Assembly: GCF_031202265.1 (NCBI RefSeq)
Contig: NZ_CP100604.1
Coordinates: 4,880,501-4,944,500, forward strand
Reading direction: 5' to 3'
DNA length: 64,000 nt
DNA from: Bradyrhizobium sp. Ash2021
Lineage (GTDB): Bacteria; Pseudomonadota; Alphaproteobacteria; Rhizobiales; Xanthobacteraceae
Of the stretch, positions 17,223 to 25,328 are shown piece by piece (position 1 is the first letter of the stretch; each line of letters starts with the position of its first letter). The notes beneath the pieces are model-generated. The model was given only the letters and a program-made list of their open reading frames with translations, was not told the DNA's origin and made no database searches. Both the position numbers and the translations under genes were made by a program.

Positions 17223-17734
17223 CCGCAGCCACTGAACTGCCGCTCGCAACGGTCCACGGGCTTTATCACATCGCGATCAAGACCGAGGATCTGGCGGCGA
17301 CGCGGAAATTCTATACCGACATCATCGGATTGCGCGACTTCCAGCGGCCGGATTTCGGATATCCGGGGGCCTGGCTCGGCTGCACGCAACCGGGCGGGCT
17401 TGCAATCCTCCACGTTTACGCCGGCGGACCGGCGCTTGGACCGGAAGGCAAGGCGCCCGCGGGCACCGCGGCCATCGATCACGTCTCGCTGTCGTGCTCG
17501 GGCTATCGCTCCTACGTTGCGCGGTTCAAGGCGGCCGGACTCGACTGGCGCGAATTCATCGTGCCCGGCACGTCGCTGTGGCAACTGTTCGTCTATGACC
17601 CGAGCGGCGTTCAGCTGGAACTGACGTTCGAATGCGGCGGCGAGGGAGACGAGAAGCCGGATATGTCGGCGGGACGAAAGTACGTCGCGGGCTCGAGCTT
17701 CTTCGACAAGGCGACCTATCCAAAACTCGCCTGA
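17219..17734 (+). CDS. VOC-superfamily (glyoxalase/bleomycin-resistance fold) protein
   Basis: This 171-residue protein is ATGA-coupled to the monooxygenase and is the last gene of the operon. Two beta-alpha-beta-beta-beta modules are visible: GLYHIAIKTEDLAATRKFYTDIIGL (first metal His in YHIAI) and AAIDHVSLSCSGYRSYVARFKAAGL (second His in DHVSL). A terminal Glu follows in VQLELTFE. These are metal-ligand positions in VOC enzymes. Such small proteins are isomerases, dioxygenases or lyases. In this setting a ring-cleaving dioxygenase or a step handling the opened product is plausible. The reaction cannot be assigned from sequence. Confidence 0.85.
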   Translation: MTAATELPLATVHGLYHIAIKTEDLAATRKFYTDIIGLRDFQRPDFGYPGAWLGCTQPGGLAILHVYAGGPALGPEGKAPAGTAAIDHVSLSCSGYRSYVARFKAAGLDWREFIVPGTSLWQLFVYDPSGVQLELTFECGGEGDEKPDMSAGRKYVAGSSFFDKATYPKLA

Positions 17735-17873
17735 CGCGATGCTGGCCGACGATCGCCCAATATATCAATCGTTGTAATCCTTAGTTGCCACCTTTCCCCT
17801 GAGTTCCAGTGAACTGGATCACAAGGGCCGGCCGTGATCGGTCCGAGAGTGGGGGTTGTGGAGGGATTAAGCC

Positions 17874-17966
17874 ATGACCCAACCATCCGCGAAGCAGAGC
17901 ATAGCGACCGACCTGATCATCCTGATGCTCGGAGCAGCCATCATGGGCGCTTTCTGGGCGCTGTAG
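17874..17966 (+). CDS. Tiny membrane peptide (30 aa)
   Basis: A short frame MTQPSAKQSIATDLIILMLG... ends in one hydrophobic helix and the terminus GAFWAL. GGAGGG lies a few bases upstream of the ATG. It is too short for a family call, but the start signal and single-helix composition look real. Confidence 0.45.
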   Translation: MTQPSAKQSIATDLIILMLGAAIMGAFWAL

Positions 17967-18269
17967 CGCGTGCGGGCTGCGTCAGCGGCCAAGCTTATTG
18001 ACCGCGCTGTGTACAAAGCGTGCGCAGGCGGGTTTTTGCCACGAATCGCCCCCACGTTCGATCTTGGCCATGCCCAGCGGGCCAAGGGGATGGTCAGGGC
18101 CCGACGCGTGTCTTCGAGAACTCACACCGCGCGCCGGGCCGCTTCTTCGCTGCGCTGAAATCCGGCCGAACATCGGCGCCGCGATGCCCGCAAGCCTTGC
18201 GCCCAAGCCGATCGGGATTCGATAGCCCCGATCCGCGGGAATCTCCTGAGCGGCCTGCGCCGTTCTCTG

Positions 18270-18428
18270 TCATCTTGACGCTCGCGACCCGAACCACAGT
18301 CCCACGAAGGCGCCGACCCCACTGAGCAGCACTCCCGAATAGGAGATCATGTCGCCACCCCAGAGTTCGGGAATAAGCCCGCCGATCGTAGAGCCAATAA
18401 AAATCCCTATCCAGATGGATGCTTGCAT
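18270..18428 (-). CDS. Small two-helix membrane protein (52 aa), GlsB/YeaQ-like
   Basis: The frame begins MQASIWIGIFIGSTIGGLIPELWGG and ends in GVGAFVGLWFGSRASR. Two glycine-rich hydrophobic helices are separated by a short polar turn (GGDMISYSG). The G-S-x-I-G-G/G-x-x-G-L pattern resembles the transglycosylase-associated (GlsB/YeaQ/YmgE) membrane proteins and other small Bradyrhizobium proteins of that type. The 500-bp frame that overlaps it on the same strand is out of frame and unrelated. The function is unknown. Confidence 0.55.
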   Translation of the reverse strand: MQASIWIGIFIGSTIGGLIPELWGGDMISYSGVLLSGVGAFVGLWFGSRASR

Positions 18429-18635
18429 GGGTCAGCGTAACCAAGCGCCGTCGCGTGCGAAAGCTTTTCCCAACGGGTAATCGGCAAATGAGGTCCTGGA
18501 TTTCGCTTTGGCGGCCAAAGCCCGCAACGCATCCAGCGAGTGGAGTCGTTTCTTCGGGGTCAATCCGATCAAAGGGCCATAATCGCATCTGGGGACAACG
18601 GCCTGCAGCGGTAGTCGGGTCCCCCGTGGTCCTGT

Positions 18636-19463
18636 TCAGTGATCGCCACCGAAAAGATGGAGGATGGCCATGCCAACATGGCGCGTTTGTTGGAAAGCTT
18701 CCGATAGTTCCGCAAGCGTGACGAAGAGAGCGGCATAAAAGAACGAAGGAAAGCGCGGCTCCAGCGCAATGATCGGGGCTGCGATGTGAACCCTGACCGA
18801 TTCACGACTGACCGCAAGACTGGTGGCAATGCCGATCAATGCGCCCGTCAGGATGTCGCTTGGAAAGTGGACGCCGACGAAAATGCGCGTCAACGAAACC
18901 GCGGCGGCGGCCATGCCAAAGACCGTACCCCACGGCCTTGATATCAACCAGAAGCCGGCCGCGATCGCGAACAGGTAGGTTGCGTGATCGCTAGGAAAGC
19001 TGCTCCAATTTTCCAGATCCGCGCGCCATTCCATGCTCGGCGCGTGACCGCCGATGCTGTAGATCGGGCGGTCTCGAAATGGCAGCAGCGTTGACAGCGT
19101 GCGGTTGAGGATCAGCGAAATCAGAACCGCAAGGATCGTGGTGATCAGCAGTTCGCGGCGAAGCGATACATCACCGTCGGGTCGGAACCATAAGAAGCCA
19201 AAAGCGCACATCAAGAGCGCGCTCTTCAGCGCGGAGCCTTGCAGCAGCAGCTTGTCCAACTTGGAACTCCAGCCGCAAAAGTCGTTGAAAAACTGGTAAA
19301 TGCGAATATCAAGGCCCGTTGACAGACCTGTCATCCAGCCGACGCATAAAATTGCGACCAGAACAGCCGCAGAAATTGGTATAAGGTCCGTGACAACGCG
19401 TTTCGACAGCGCGGTGATGGCTGTCGGTGCTAGGTCCGTCGAAGCAGATAATTCGTTAGACAT
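18636..19463 (-). CDS. PAP2-family membrane phosphatase
   Basis: This starts at MSNELSAS (275 residues). The frame runs 16 codons further upstream without a better start. The protein is polytopic. The three PAP2 phosphatase motifs are present in order: the K/R-x6-RP-like motif as LPFRDRPIY, the central P-S-x-H motif as SSFPSDHATYLFA, and the third S/T-R-x5-H-x3-D motif as LTRIFVGVHFPSD. All catalytic residues are intact, so it is probably active on a lipid phosphate or undecaprenyl pyrophosphate at the periplasmic face. It is the last apparently ordinary gene before the insertion-rich zone. Confidence 0.88.
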   Translation of the reverse strand: MSNELSASTDLAPTAITALSKRVVTDLIPISAAVLVAILCVGWMTGLSTGLDIRIYQFFNDFCGWSSKLDKLLLQGSALKSALLMCAFGFLWFRPDGDVSLRRELLITTILAVLISLILNRTLSTLLPFRDRPIYSIGGHAPSMEWRADLENWSSFPSDHATYLFAIAAGFWLISRPWGTVFGMAAAAVSLTRIFVGVHFPSDILTGALIGIATSLAVSRESVRVHIAAPIIALEPRFPSFFYAALFVTLAELSEAFQQTRHVGMAILHLFGGDH

Positions 19464-19834
19464 GCCTGTTATCTTGGCTTCTATCAAAGGGCGGGCAGTG
19501 GAACTCAACACGCGACTGTGCCCGGAATGCAGCAGCCATCAATCGACCGGATGGCGAAAAAGGGGGCAAACTAGGACAGGTGCCTCCGGTTCTGCTTGCT
19601 GCGGCGTGGTTTGGTGGCTCCGATTGGCGTCGCACCTCGTGAGCGAGCCAAAATCCACGAATAGTTGTCGTCGTTTCATCCCATCCGCTTGACCGCGGCA
19701 ATGTCGCTGCCGGCGGTCTTGATGCGTCCCAAAATCGCCTCCGTAGTGTTCTCGATCACGCGCGCCGAGGGGGATACGACTGTAGGTCAGGCCGTCTGGG
19801 GCATGGTCCAAGAACGCTCGCATGTCGGTGCACA

Positions 19835-20316
19835 TCGCCATCGAACGCATCAAGCCCGGCCATCCGCAGCAGAACGGGCGTCATGAGCTCATGCACCTCA
19901 CCCTCAAGAAGGAAACAACCCGCCCGCCGGGCTCCAACAGCCTGCAGCAGCAGGAACGCTTCGATGCCTTCGTGCATGAAGCGCTGGAGATGAAATGCCC
20001 TGCAGAATTCTCAACGCGACGCTATGACGGCTTGCCCGAGCTCATCTATCCGTTCTACGATCGCGAGGTTCTTGTCACCGCCTGTGGACGCCTCTGCCTG
20101 CATCGCAAGCGGATCAACATCTCAACCGTGCTGGCCGGCCAGAAACTCGGCATCAAGGAAGTCGATGACGGCATTTGGCTCGTCAGCTTCATGCACTATG
20201 ATCGTGGATACTTCGACCTGGAGCAGAAAACCCTGCAATCCCTCGACAACCCGTTCGGCCCGAGGTTGCCACCCATGTCTTAGTACGACCTGTTACCTAT
20301 GTCCCCGGGCTGGACA
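19835..20316 (+). pseudogene. IS481-family transposase, C-terminal remnant with right end
   Basis: The frame carries HIAIERIKPGHPQQNGRHE, HRKRINISTVLAGQKLGIKEV and DLEQKTLQSLDNPF, the conserved C-terminal half of IS481-type integrases including the final catalytic Glu of DDE (GRHE). The coding part stops at 20283. The element's right terminus ends near TGGACA at 20316. The N-terminal half and left end are missing. Confidence 0.75.
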
Positions 20317-20325
20317 CGGCAAGTT

Positions 20326-20339
20326 TGGCGGAAGGGGTG
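20326..20339. repeat. Candidate att site: 14-bp copy of the tRNA-Ser 3' end
   Basis: TGGCGGAAGGGGTG here is identical to 59161-59174, the 3' end of the tRNA-Ser gene plus CCA. Island integrases acting at a tRNA 3' end leave exactly such a duplication. The identity stops after 14 bases and the site lies 9 bases beyond an IS481 end, so it is a candidate only. Confidence 0.5.
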
Positions 20340-20391
20340 TCCTGTCAACTGTATTGAATTTACTGTATTTTTTGGCTTGCGCAGCGCGTTA

Positions 20392-20637
20392 CCCACGGTT
20401 CTGACTACGGGCACAGAGCGCTCGATCGCGTCGGCCTCGGCGGCCAGTCTCGACATCTTTTGGCTCAAGGACAACGCACTCGATGATCCCGACCTGCTCC
20501 CGCCGCCCGATGAAGACGCTGCCGAAATTGTCGAGAGCCTGGAGCTGGCGCAGGACCGCTACCGCAGTGTGGCCAAGGCCCAGGCGATGGGCCAGTGTGA
20601 TCCGAAAAAACTAGTGGGAAGCCGGGGAGGCGGTTGA
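20392..20637 (+). pseudogene. Type I restriction-modification HsdM, C-terminal remnant
   Basis: The frame contains SLDIFWLKDNALDDPDLLPPPDEDAAEIVESLELAQDR, which I recognise as the C-terminal tail of N6-adenine methylase (HsdM) subunits. The catalytic NPPY domain and the rest are absent. The upstream part of the same frame (from 20299) is not HsdM and derives from the IS481/att junction. No hsdS or hsdR is nearby. Confidence 0.6.
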
Positions 20638-20688
20638 CCGGCACTGCCGGTGCTGACATCTGAGTGACGATCGCAATGCTCCCGCTCT

Positions 20689-20709
20689 GGTGGGGAAGTG
20701 GTTCTCCAC
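20689..20709 (-). repeat. Relic of the 22-bp iteron type
   Basis: Read on the minus strand, GTGGAGAACCACTTCCCCAC matches the junction of two units of the array at 54417-54626 at 18 of 20 positions. It lies 50 bp from the first IS256 element. Confidence 0.45.
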
Positions 20710-20758
20710 TGCGTGGTGATGAATCAAGAGCGCAATTGAAATCAAGGGAGCGGGGGCG

Positions 20759-22175
20759 GAGCTATCGCCAATTTTTGGTGACGGCCTGATCAGTCAGGCG
20801 GCGGCGGTTGCGGGCTGAGGGGCGGCCAGCTTGGCGGTGACCTCGATCCCGTCGGTGAATTTCACACCGAGAATGATCTTTGGCAAGTGTGCATGTCCGT
20901 CGAGCCGTCGCCAGGATCGTTGCGCCCCTTCGACCAGCTTGAATACCATGGCGAGAGCGGTCTTGTTTGAGAGGCAGCCTTTCGATCGGATCGTGCGGTG
21001 GCGGACGGTCGCGAAAGTGCTTTCAATCGGGTTGGTGGTGCGCAGGTGCTTCCAATGCTCGGCCGGGAAGTCGTAGAAGGCGAGCAGCAGGTCGCGATCC
21101 TTCGTCAGACAATCGACGGCCTTCTGGTATTTCGGCGTGTAGCTTTCGATGAAGGCGTCGAAGGCGACTTCGGCATTGGCCTTGGTCTCGGCCATCCAGA
21201 TTTCCTGCAGCGCCCGCTTGGCCTTTGGTTGCACACTCTTGGGTAATTTGCCCAGCACGTTCGCCGTCTTGTGCACCCAACAGCGCTGCTCGCGTGCTTT
21301 CGGCCAGACCTCGCCGGCCGCTTTCCAGAAGCCGAGCGCGCCGTCGGCGATCATCAGCTCGGGCCGGGCATCGAGCCCGCATCGCTTCAGATCCAGCAGC
21401 AGATCGCGCCAATCCTGCGCACTTTCCCGAGCGCCATCGGTGAACCCGACGAGCTCTTTCTTGCCCTCGGGCGTCGCGCCGATCAGCACCAGGATGCACT
21501 GCTTTTCATCTTCCAGCCGCGCCTCGAGGTGGATGCCGTCCGCCCAGACGTACACGTAGCGCTTGCCCGACAAATCACGCTTGCGCCACTGGGCATGATC
21601 ATCCTGCCAGCCGTCCTTCAGGCGGCCGATGGCGCTGGCCGAGAGGCCGGGCGCATCCTTGCCGAGCAAGGCCGCCAGAGCGTCCGAGAAATCGCCGGTC
21701 GAGATGCCCTTCAGGTAGAGGATCGGTAGCAGCGTCTCGATCGACTTCGAGCGGCGCATATAGGGCGGCAAGATCGATGGCGAGAAGCGGATGCGGCGGG
21801 GATCGCCGGCTGCGGCCTCGCGATCGCGCACGCGGGGCTGGCGCACCGGGACCGCGCCGATGCCCGTCATCACCTCGCGCTCGGGCAGATGACCGTGGCG
21901 CACCACGCGTTGGTGGCCATCCTCGGTCTTCAAATCGGCATGCTTGGAAAGAAACCCGGCGACCTCGGCCTCCACCGCCTGGGCGAGAAGGGCACGCGCC
22001 CCATCGCGCAAAATGTCGGTGAGTTGGTCGCTGAAAGTTCCTGGCTGAATCAGTTTTACGACGGTATCCTTAGACACGGCATATCGCTCCTTTGGTGGAG
22101 AAGTGGAGGCGTTGAACACCCCCACGATATGCCGCCTTCCCGATTCACGCCGTCACCAACTTTGGGCCATAGCTC
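20759..22175 (-). mobile_element. IS256-family element, copy 1, complete with 9-bp target duplication
   Basis: The element is 1417 bp. Its 27-bp imperfect inverted repeats are at 20759-20785 and 22149-22175, both starting GAGCTAT and ending TTGGTGACGGC when read inward. The 9-bp direct repeat GCGGGGGCG flanks it at 20750-20758 and 22176-22184. One intact transposase gene fills the element. An intact, recent insertion. Confidence 0.92.
20794..22077 (-). CDS. IS256-family transposase (mutator type)
   Basis: I start this at the GTG at 22077, which has AAAGGAG about ten bases upstream. The frame stays open 16 codons further. The product of about 427 residues has the mutator-type transposase layout: LPEREVMTGIGAVPVRQPRVRDR, the first catalytic Asp in VYVWADGIHLEARLE, the second in LMIADGALGFWKA with the C/H motif QRCWVHKTANVL, and the final Glu in TTNPIESTFATVRHRT. 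It is close to, but clearly different from, the second copy at 54662. The truncated copy at 49030 is the same variant as this one. Confidence 0.95.
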   Translation of the reverse strand: MSKDTVVKLIQPGTFSDQLTDILRDGARALLAQAVEAEVAGFLSKHADLKTEDGHQRVVRHGHLPEREVMTGIGAVPVRQPRVRDREAAAGDPRRIRFSPSILPPYMRRSKSIETLLPILYLKGISTGDFSDALAALLGKDAPGLSASAIGRLKDGWQDDHAQWRKRDLSGKRYVYVWADGIHLEARLEDEKQCILVLIGATPEGKKELVGFTDGARESAQDWRDLLLDLKRCGLDARPELMIADGALGFWKAAGEVWPKAREQRCWVHKTANVLGKLPKSVQPKAKRALQEIWMAETKANAEVAFDAFIESYTPKYQKAVDCLTKDRDLLLAFYDFPAEHWKHLRTTNPIESTFATVRHRTIRSKGCLSNKTALAMVFKLVEGAQRSWRRLDGHAHLPKIILGVKFTDGIEVTAKLAAPQPATAAA

Positions 22176-22184
22176 GCGGGGGCG

Positions 22185-22788
22185 CGTGATGTCCCACTGT
22201 TTCATTGTCCCATTCACTGATCCACCATTTTGTGGGACGACTCACGTGGGTTTCCTAGCCGCCAGAACATACGGCGCCTTTTAGTAGCGCGCTTCGCTGC
22301 GCTCGTCTGTCTCGCACACCGTCCCACTGTCTCACCGTCCCACCAGGTGTCTCACTTTGTTGCAAGGTGACTCACGTCTTCTCCGACTGCGTCTCCGCTC
22401 CAGAGCAGATCCGCAACGAGCGTGACGGTAGAAGAGGCTGCCCCCCGTTGTTCGCCCAAGGCCCGCCATTTGCATAGGCGATCGCACCGGACACCAACAA
22501 TGCAACGCGACTGCTGCGGACGTCCGCTGTCAGGGGAAAAGCGGAAAGTGCGCCGTTCCGCCGACGACTTCCGGTTTTGACCCACAACGGACGTTTGAGC
22601 CGAACCGCGAAACCTGCGCCGTGACGCGGGGTACAAGGCGATCGGTTCTGTCAACACGCCGTTTAGCGGCGATTGTCGGACAGGGTCAGTCGCGGTACCC
22701 TTCGCAAACCGACGCGCGCCGGTTAGCCGGCAATTCTGAAATCAGCGGGTTAAGTGCACAGACGTTTGCGACGGGGAGGCTACATCAG
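22185..22788. other. Gene-free stretch between IS256 copy 1 and a GST relic
   Basis: I see no credible gene. The first 200 bp contain several loosely repeated TCCCAC/CTCAC motifs (for example GTCCCACTGT twice and CTCACGT twice), possibly a degenerate repeat array. The second half contains one copy of the dispersed intergenic repeat (22510-22595). Confidence 0.5.
22510..22595 (+). repeat. Dispersed intergenic repeat, copy 1
   Basis: The core is GACGTCCGCTGTCAGGGG, then AAAGCGGAAAGTG, and after a short spacer CGACTTCCGGTTTTGACCC. The same order of motifs occurs in seven other places in this window. Confidence 0.65.
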
Positions 22789-23362
22789 TGAAGCGCTTCA
22801 CGCTCTACGGTAGCCCACATTCGCTCCCGACCTAAAAGGTGGCGCCTGTCGGAAGAGCCGTTCTCGTTCCAGGTCCTGGTCCTGGTCGACAGTGGTCGAA
22901 TCTACAACCAATCAGCGGCCTTCGTTGAGCAGTTTGGCCGAGACGCTCGGTCGGTTTCAGGGGCCCCGATCCGGCAACACGCCAGATTGTGCGGGATTGG
23001 TTGTACTGGGACGTCGATGTCCTGTTCCCGCCCATCTTTAGCTGCTACGGCGTTCAGCTCGGCGAACGGAAACTTCTTCCAATGACTGTCGAGCCGATGA
23101 TTGCCGAATACCATCGCCGACGAGCCGAGGCGGCGCTGTCGGTACTGGACCCCCACCTTGCTGATAGCAAAATATCTCTGTGCGGCTGAACCCACCATGG
23201 CGGATCTATTCTGCTACGGCGACGTAGCGTTTGCCGAAGTCTACGCGTTCGACTTGAAGCGATGGACGAACGTGGCCGGCTGGGTTGAGAGTGACGGCGT
23301 TGCCCGGTTTCAAGACGCCCTTTGCATTGTTGGCAATGGAAGACGCCGAGCTGTCCTGGTAA
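22789..23362 (+). pseudogene. Glutathione S-transferase, multiply frameshifted relic
   Basis: Pieces of a GST appear in order but in changing frames. The N-terminus is VKRFTLYGSPHSLPT followed by a stop. A middle part reads VEPMIAEYHRRRAEAALSVLDPHLAD, then in another frame YLCAAEPTMADLFCYGDVAFAEVYAFDLKRW, and finally ALPGFKTPFALLAMEDAELSW with its stop at 23360-23362. At least three frame changes and one nonsense codon make it non-functional. Confidence 0.75.
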
Positions 23363-23465
23363 TTCACCCCAGCGCGGGAACGCGCTGAGGTGATCTCATG
23401 GCAATCGATGCTTAAGCAGTCAGTTCACGTTCAGACCGCGATTACCTTCAATGCGCGACGGCCGA

Positions 23466-23981
23466 TCAACCGCATACCTGGCGGGGTTGTTTACGCCAAC
23501 CATGCGCGGTGTGCACCCGTCGCTGAACAACGTAGCAACTGCCGTTGTCGTAGTAGGAGTCGTCGTAGTTGTCATACGGATAATACGCATAGTCGCCCCA
23601 GTCGTTATACGGCCAGTAGTCGTAGCGGTTGCGCCCGTAGTCGTGGTCATGAAATCCTCGAACGACCGGGCCGGGTCCAAAACCGTGGAAGCCGCCATTT
23701 CGAACGACGGGGCCAGGGCCAAAACCGTGGAAGCCGCCACCGTGGGATCCTAGAGCAACGGGGCCGGGGCCAAAACCGTGGAAACCTCCGACAGGAGCGC
23801 CACTGTGAAAACCGCCAAAGCCGCCACCACCAAAGCCGCCGCCACCGAAGCCACCGTGTCCACCGCCGCCTCCTCCGCCGCCGCCGCCGCCTCCACCACC
23901 GCGTGCCTGTGCACCCGTCGCAAGCAGAGACCCGGCAAGCAGAGCCGTTGCCAATACCATCATCGTTCTTCGTCCAGTCAT
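23466..23981 (-). CDS. Secreted glycine-rich repeat protein
   Basis: The protein has 171 residues. An N-terminal signal peptide (MMVLATALLAGSLLATGAQA) is followed by a run of about 14 glycines and GGFGGGGFGG repeats. Three copies of GGFHGFGPGPV follow, then a Tyr/Asp-rich segment (YPYDNYDDSYYDNGS). The tail has two Cys (SCYVVQRRVHTAHGWRKQPRQVCG) that could pair. Such exported Gly-rich proteins are common in Bradyrhizobium and are presumed to be cell-surface or periplasmic. No enzymatic domain is seen. Frames on the other strand are simple mirrors of its repetitive sequence. Confidence 0.75.
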   Translation of the reverse strand: MTGRRTMMVLATALLAGSLLATGAQARGGGGGGGGGGGGGGHGGFGGGGFGGGGFGGFHSGAPVGGFHGFGPGPVALGSHGGGFHGFGPGPVVRNGGFHGFGPGPVVRGFHDHDYGRNRYDYWPYNDWGDYAYYPYDNYDDSYYDNGSCYVVQRRVHTAHGWRKQPRQVCG

Positions 23982-24140
23982 GAAAATTCTCCTTTCGACG
24001 GGCGAGCCATCATTGATCTTCGAACTTCTCTCACCGCCCTCATATGGCCGCCCGACTCCGAATCGCTAATGGGAAATCTCGAAGACAGTAATCGAAGCAG
24101 CCGATTGCCGTAGCATCAGCGTAGAAAAGGACGATGCCGA

Positions 24141-25094
24141 TCAGCGCGCTGGTAACGCTTCAGTGTCCTGGTCAGGCGCACATGCCCTCTTGGTAACAGT
24201 CAGACACTCTCGGATAAGATTTCCGAGCATCCTGAATTCGGCGCCCCGCGCGGATGTCGGTCGCCATGCCAGGACCAGGGTTCGGAACGGCTCGTCTGGA
24301 GACAGCGACCGAATCACAACATTGCGAGTTGAAGCGAGTTCCGAAGCCACCGCGATCTGGGGCATTAGCGTGATGCCAAGCTCCGCCGCCACCATCTGGA
24401 TCAGTGTTCGCAGGCTGGTCGCTTGGAATACCTCATTGCGAACCGGATCCACGATCCGACATGCCTGCAGTGAATGGCTGCGCAGGCAATGCCCGTCATC
24501 GATCAGGAGCAGCTGCTCACGGGCAAGGTCGTCAAGGCCCACCACCTTGTGCCGGCCAAGAGGATGGTTGCGCGGCATCGCTACTACGATCGGATCGTTA
24601 GCGATCTCCATTGCTTCGACATCGCCGAGTTCGTAAGGAATGGCCACCAGCAAAATGTCGAGCTCTCCTCCAGCTAGCTTGTCCAACAGGACTGGAGTCG
24701 GAGCCTCCCGCACATAAAGCTTGAGCTTCGACAGCGCAGCGCCGAGATGCGACAGCAGCGAGGGCAGGACATATGGCCCGACCGTCGGGATCACCCCGAA
24801 CCGGAGCGGCCCGGACAACGGCTCCTGCGCGCCGCGGGCCAACCCGACCAGTTCCTCGGCGTCGACCAGCAGGCGCTGGGCGCGCGTCGCGATCTCTTTC
24901 CCCAAGGGCGTCAGCATCACCTGGCGATGGCTGCGCTCAAACAGCGTTATGCCGAGCCGTGCCTCGAGCTCCTTGATCCCTCCGCTCAGCGTCGATTGCG
25001 TGACGGCACAACTTTCCGCGGCACGGCCGAAATGGCACTGCTCGGCCAGAGCACACAGAAAGCGGAGTTGTTGAAGACTGGGCAGGATGGCCAT
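24141..25094 (-). CDS. oxyR: OxyR-like peroxide-sensing LysR regulator
   Basis: I start this at MAILPSLQQLRFL (317 residues); four extra codons are possible. The N-terminal winged helix-turn-helix is FLCALAEQCHFGRAAESCAVTQSTLSGGIKELEARLGITLFERSHR. The regulatory domain contains LLLIDDGHCLRSHSLQAC, which matches the OxyR redox loop: D/E-G-H-C...C with the peroxidatic and resolving cysteines nine residues apart. Both cysteines are present, so it should sense hydrogen peroxide and activate detoxification genes. No katG or ahpC lies next to it. The divergent neighbour is a relic followed by a DedA gene. It probably acts on distant targets or has been moved away from its usual partner. Confidence 0.85.
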   Translation of the reverse strand: MAILPSLQQLRFLCALAEQCHFGRAAESCAVTQSTLSGGIKELEARLGITLFERSHRQVMLTPLGKEIATRAQRLLVDAEELVGLARGAQEPLSGPLRFGVIPTVGPYVLPSLLSHLGAALSKLKLYVREAPTPVLLDKLAGGELDILLVAIPYELGDVEAMEIANDPIVVAMPRNHPLGRHKVVGLDDLAREQLLLIDDGHCLRSHSLQACRIVDPVRNEVFQATSLRTLIQMVAAELGITLMPQIAVASELASTRNVVIRSLSPDEPFRTLVLAWRPTSARGAEFRMLGNLIRECLTVTKRACAPDQDTEALPAR

Positions 25095-25237
25095 CGGAAC
25101 GTCCAATCAAGCTGTGCGTTTTTATCCATTGGACGAACCCTCCGTACGCACGAGATATGAGGCAGCAGCTGACCTTTCCATGGCCAGCTACTTATAAATC
25201 AATCGCTTGCGAACATCTCACCATCCGGTGAAGCATC

Positions 25238-25325
25238 ATGAAATACCATCAACTTTTCGAAATCCACCGTCGAGGCAATTCGCCTCGAGGGTCATTATCG
25301 CGTCTTCACGGATCTGGAACCTCAA
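25238..25325 (+). pseudogene. Possible 5-aminolevulinate synthase (HemA) N-terminal relic
   Basis: A start MKYHQLFE is followed, after a frame change, by AIRLEGHYRVFTDLEP. In order these resemble the first ~28 residues of alphaproteobacterial HemA (short F-rich start, then R-L-x-x-E-x-x-Y-R-V-F-x-D-L-E). Nothing of the rest remains. The match is short. Confidence 0.35.
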
Positions 25326-25328
25326 AAG

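Noticed and set aside
23451..23983. Forward Ser/Thr/Val-rich frames opposite the Gly-rich protein
   Set aside because: They are complementary-strand translations of the Gly codon repeats. The minus-strand frame has a signal peptide and a plausible tail.
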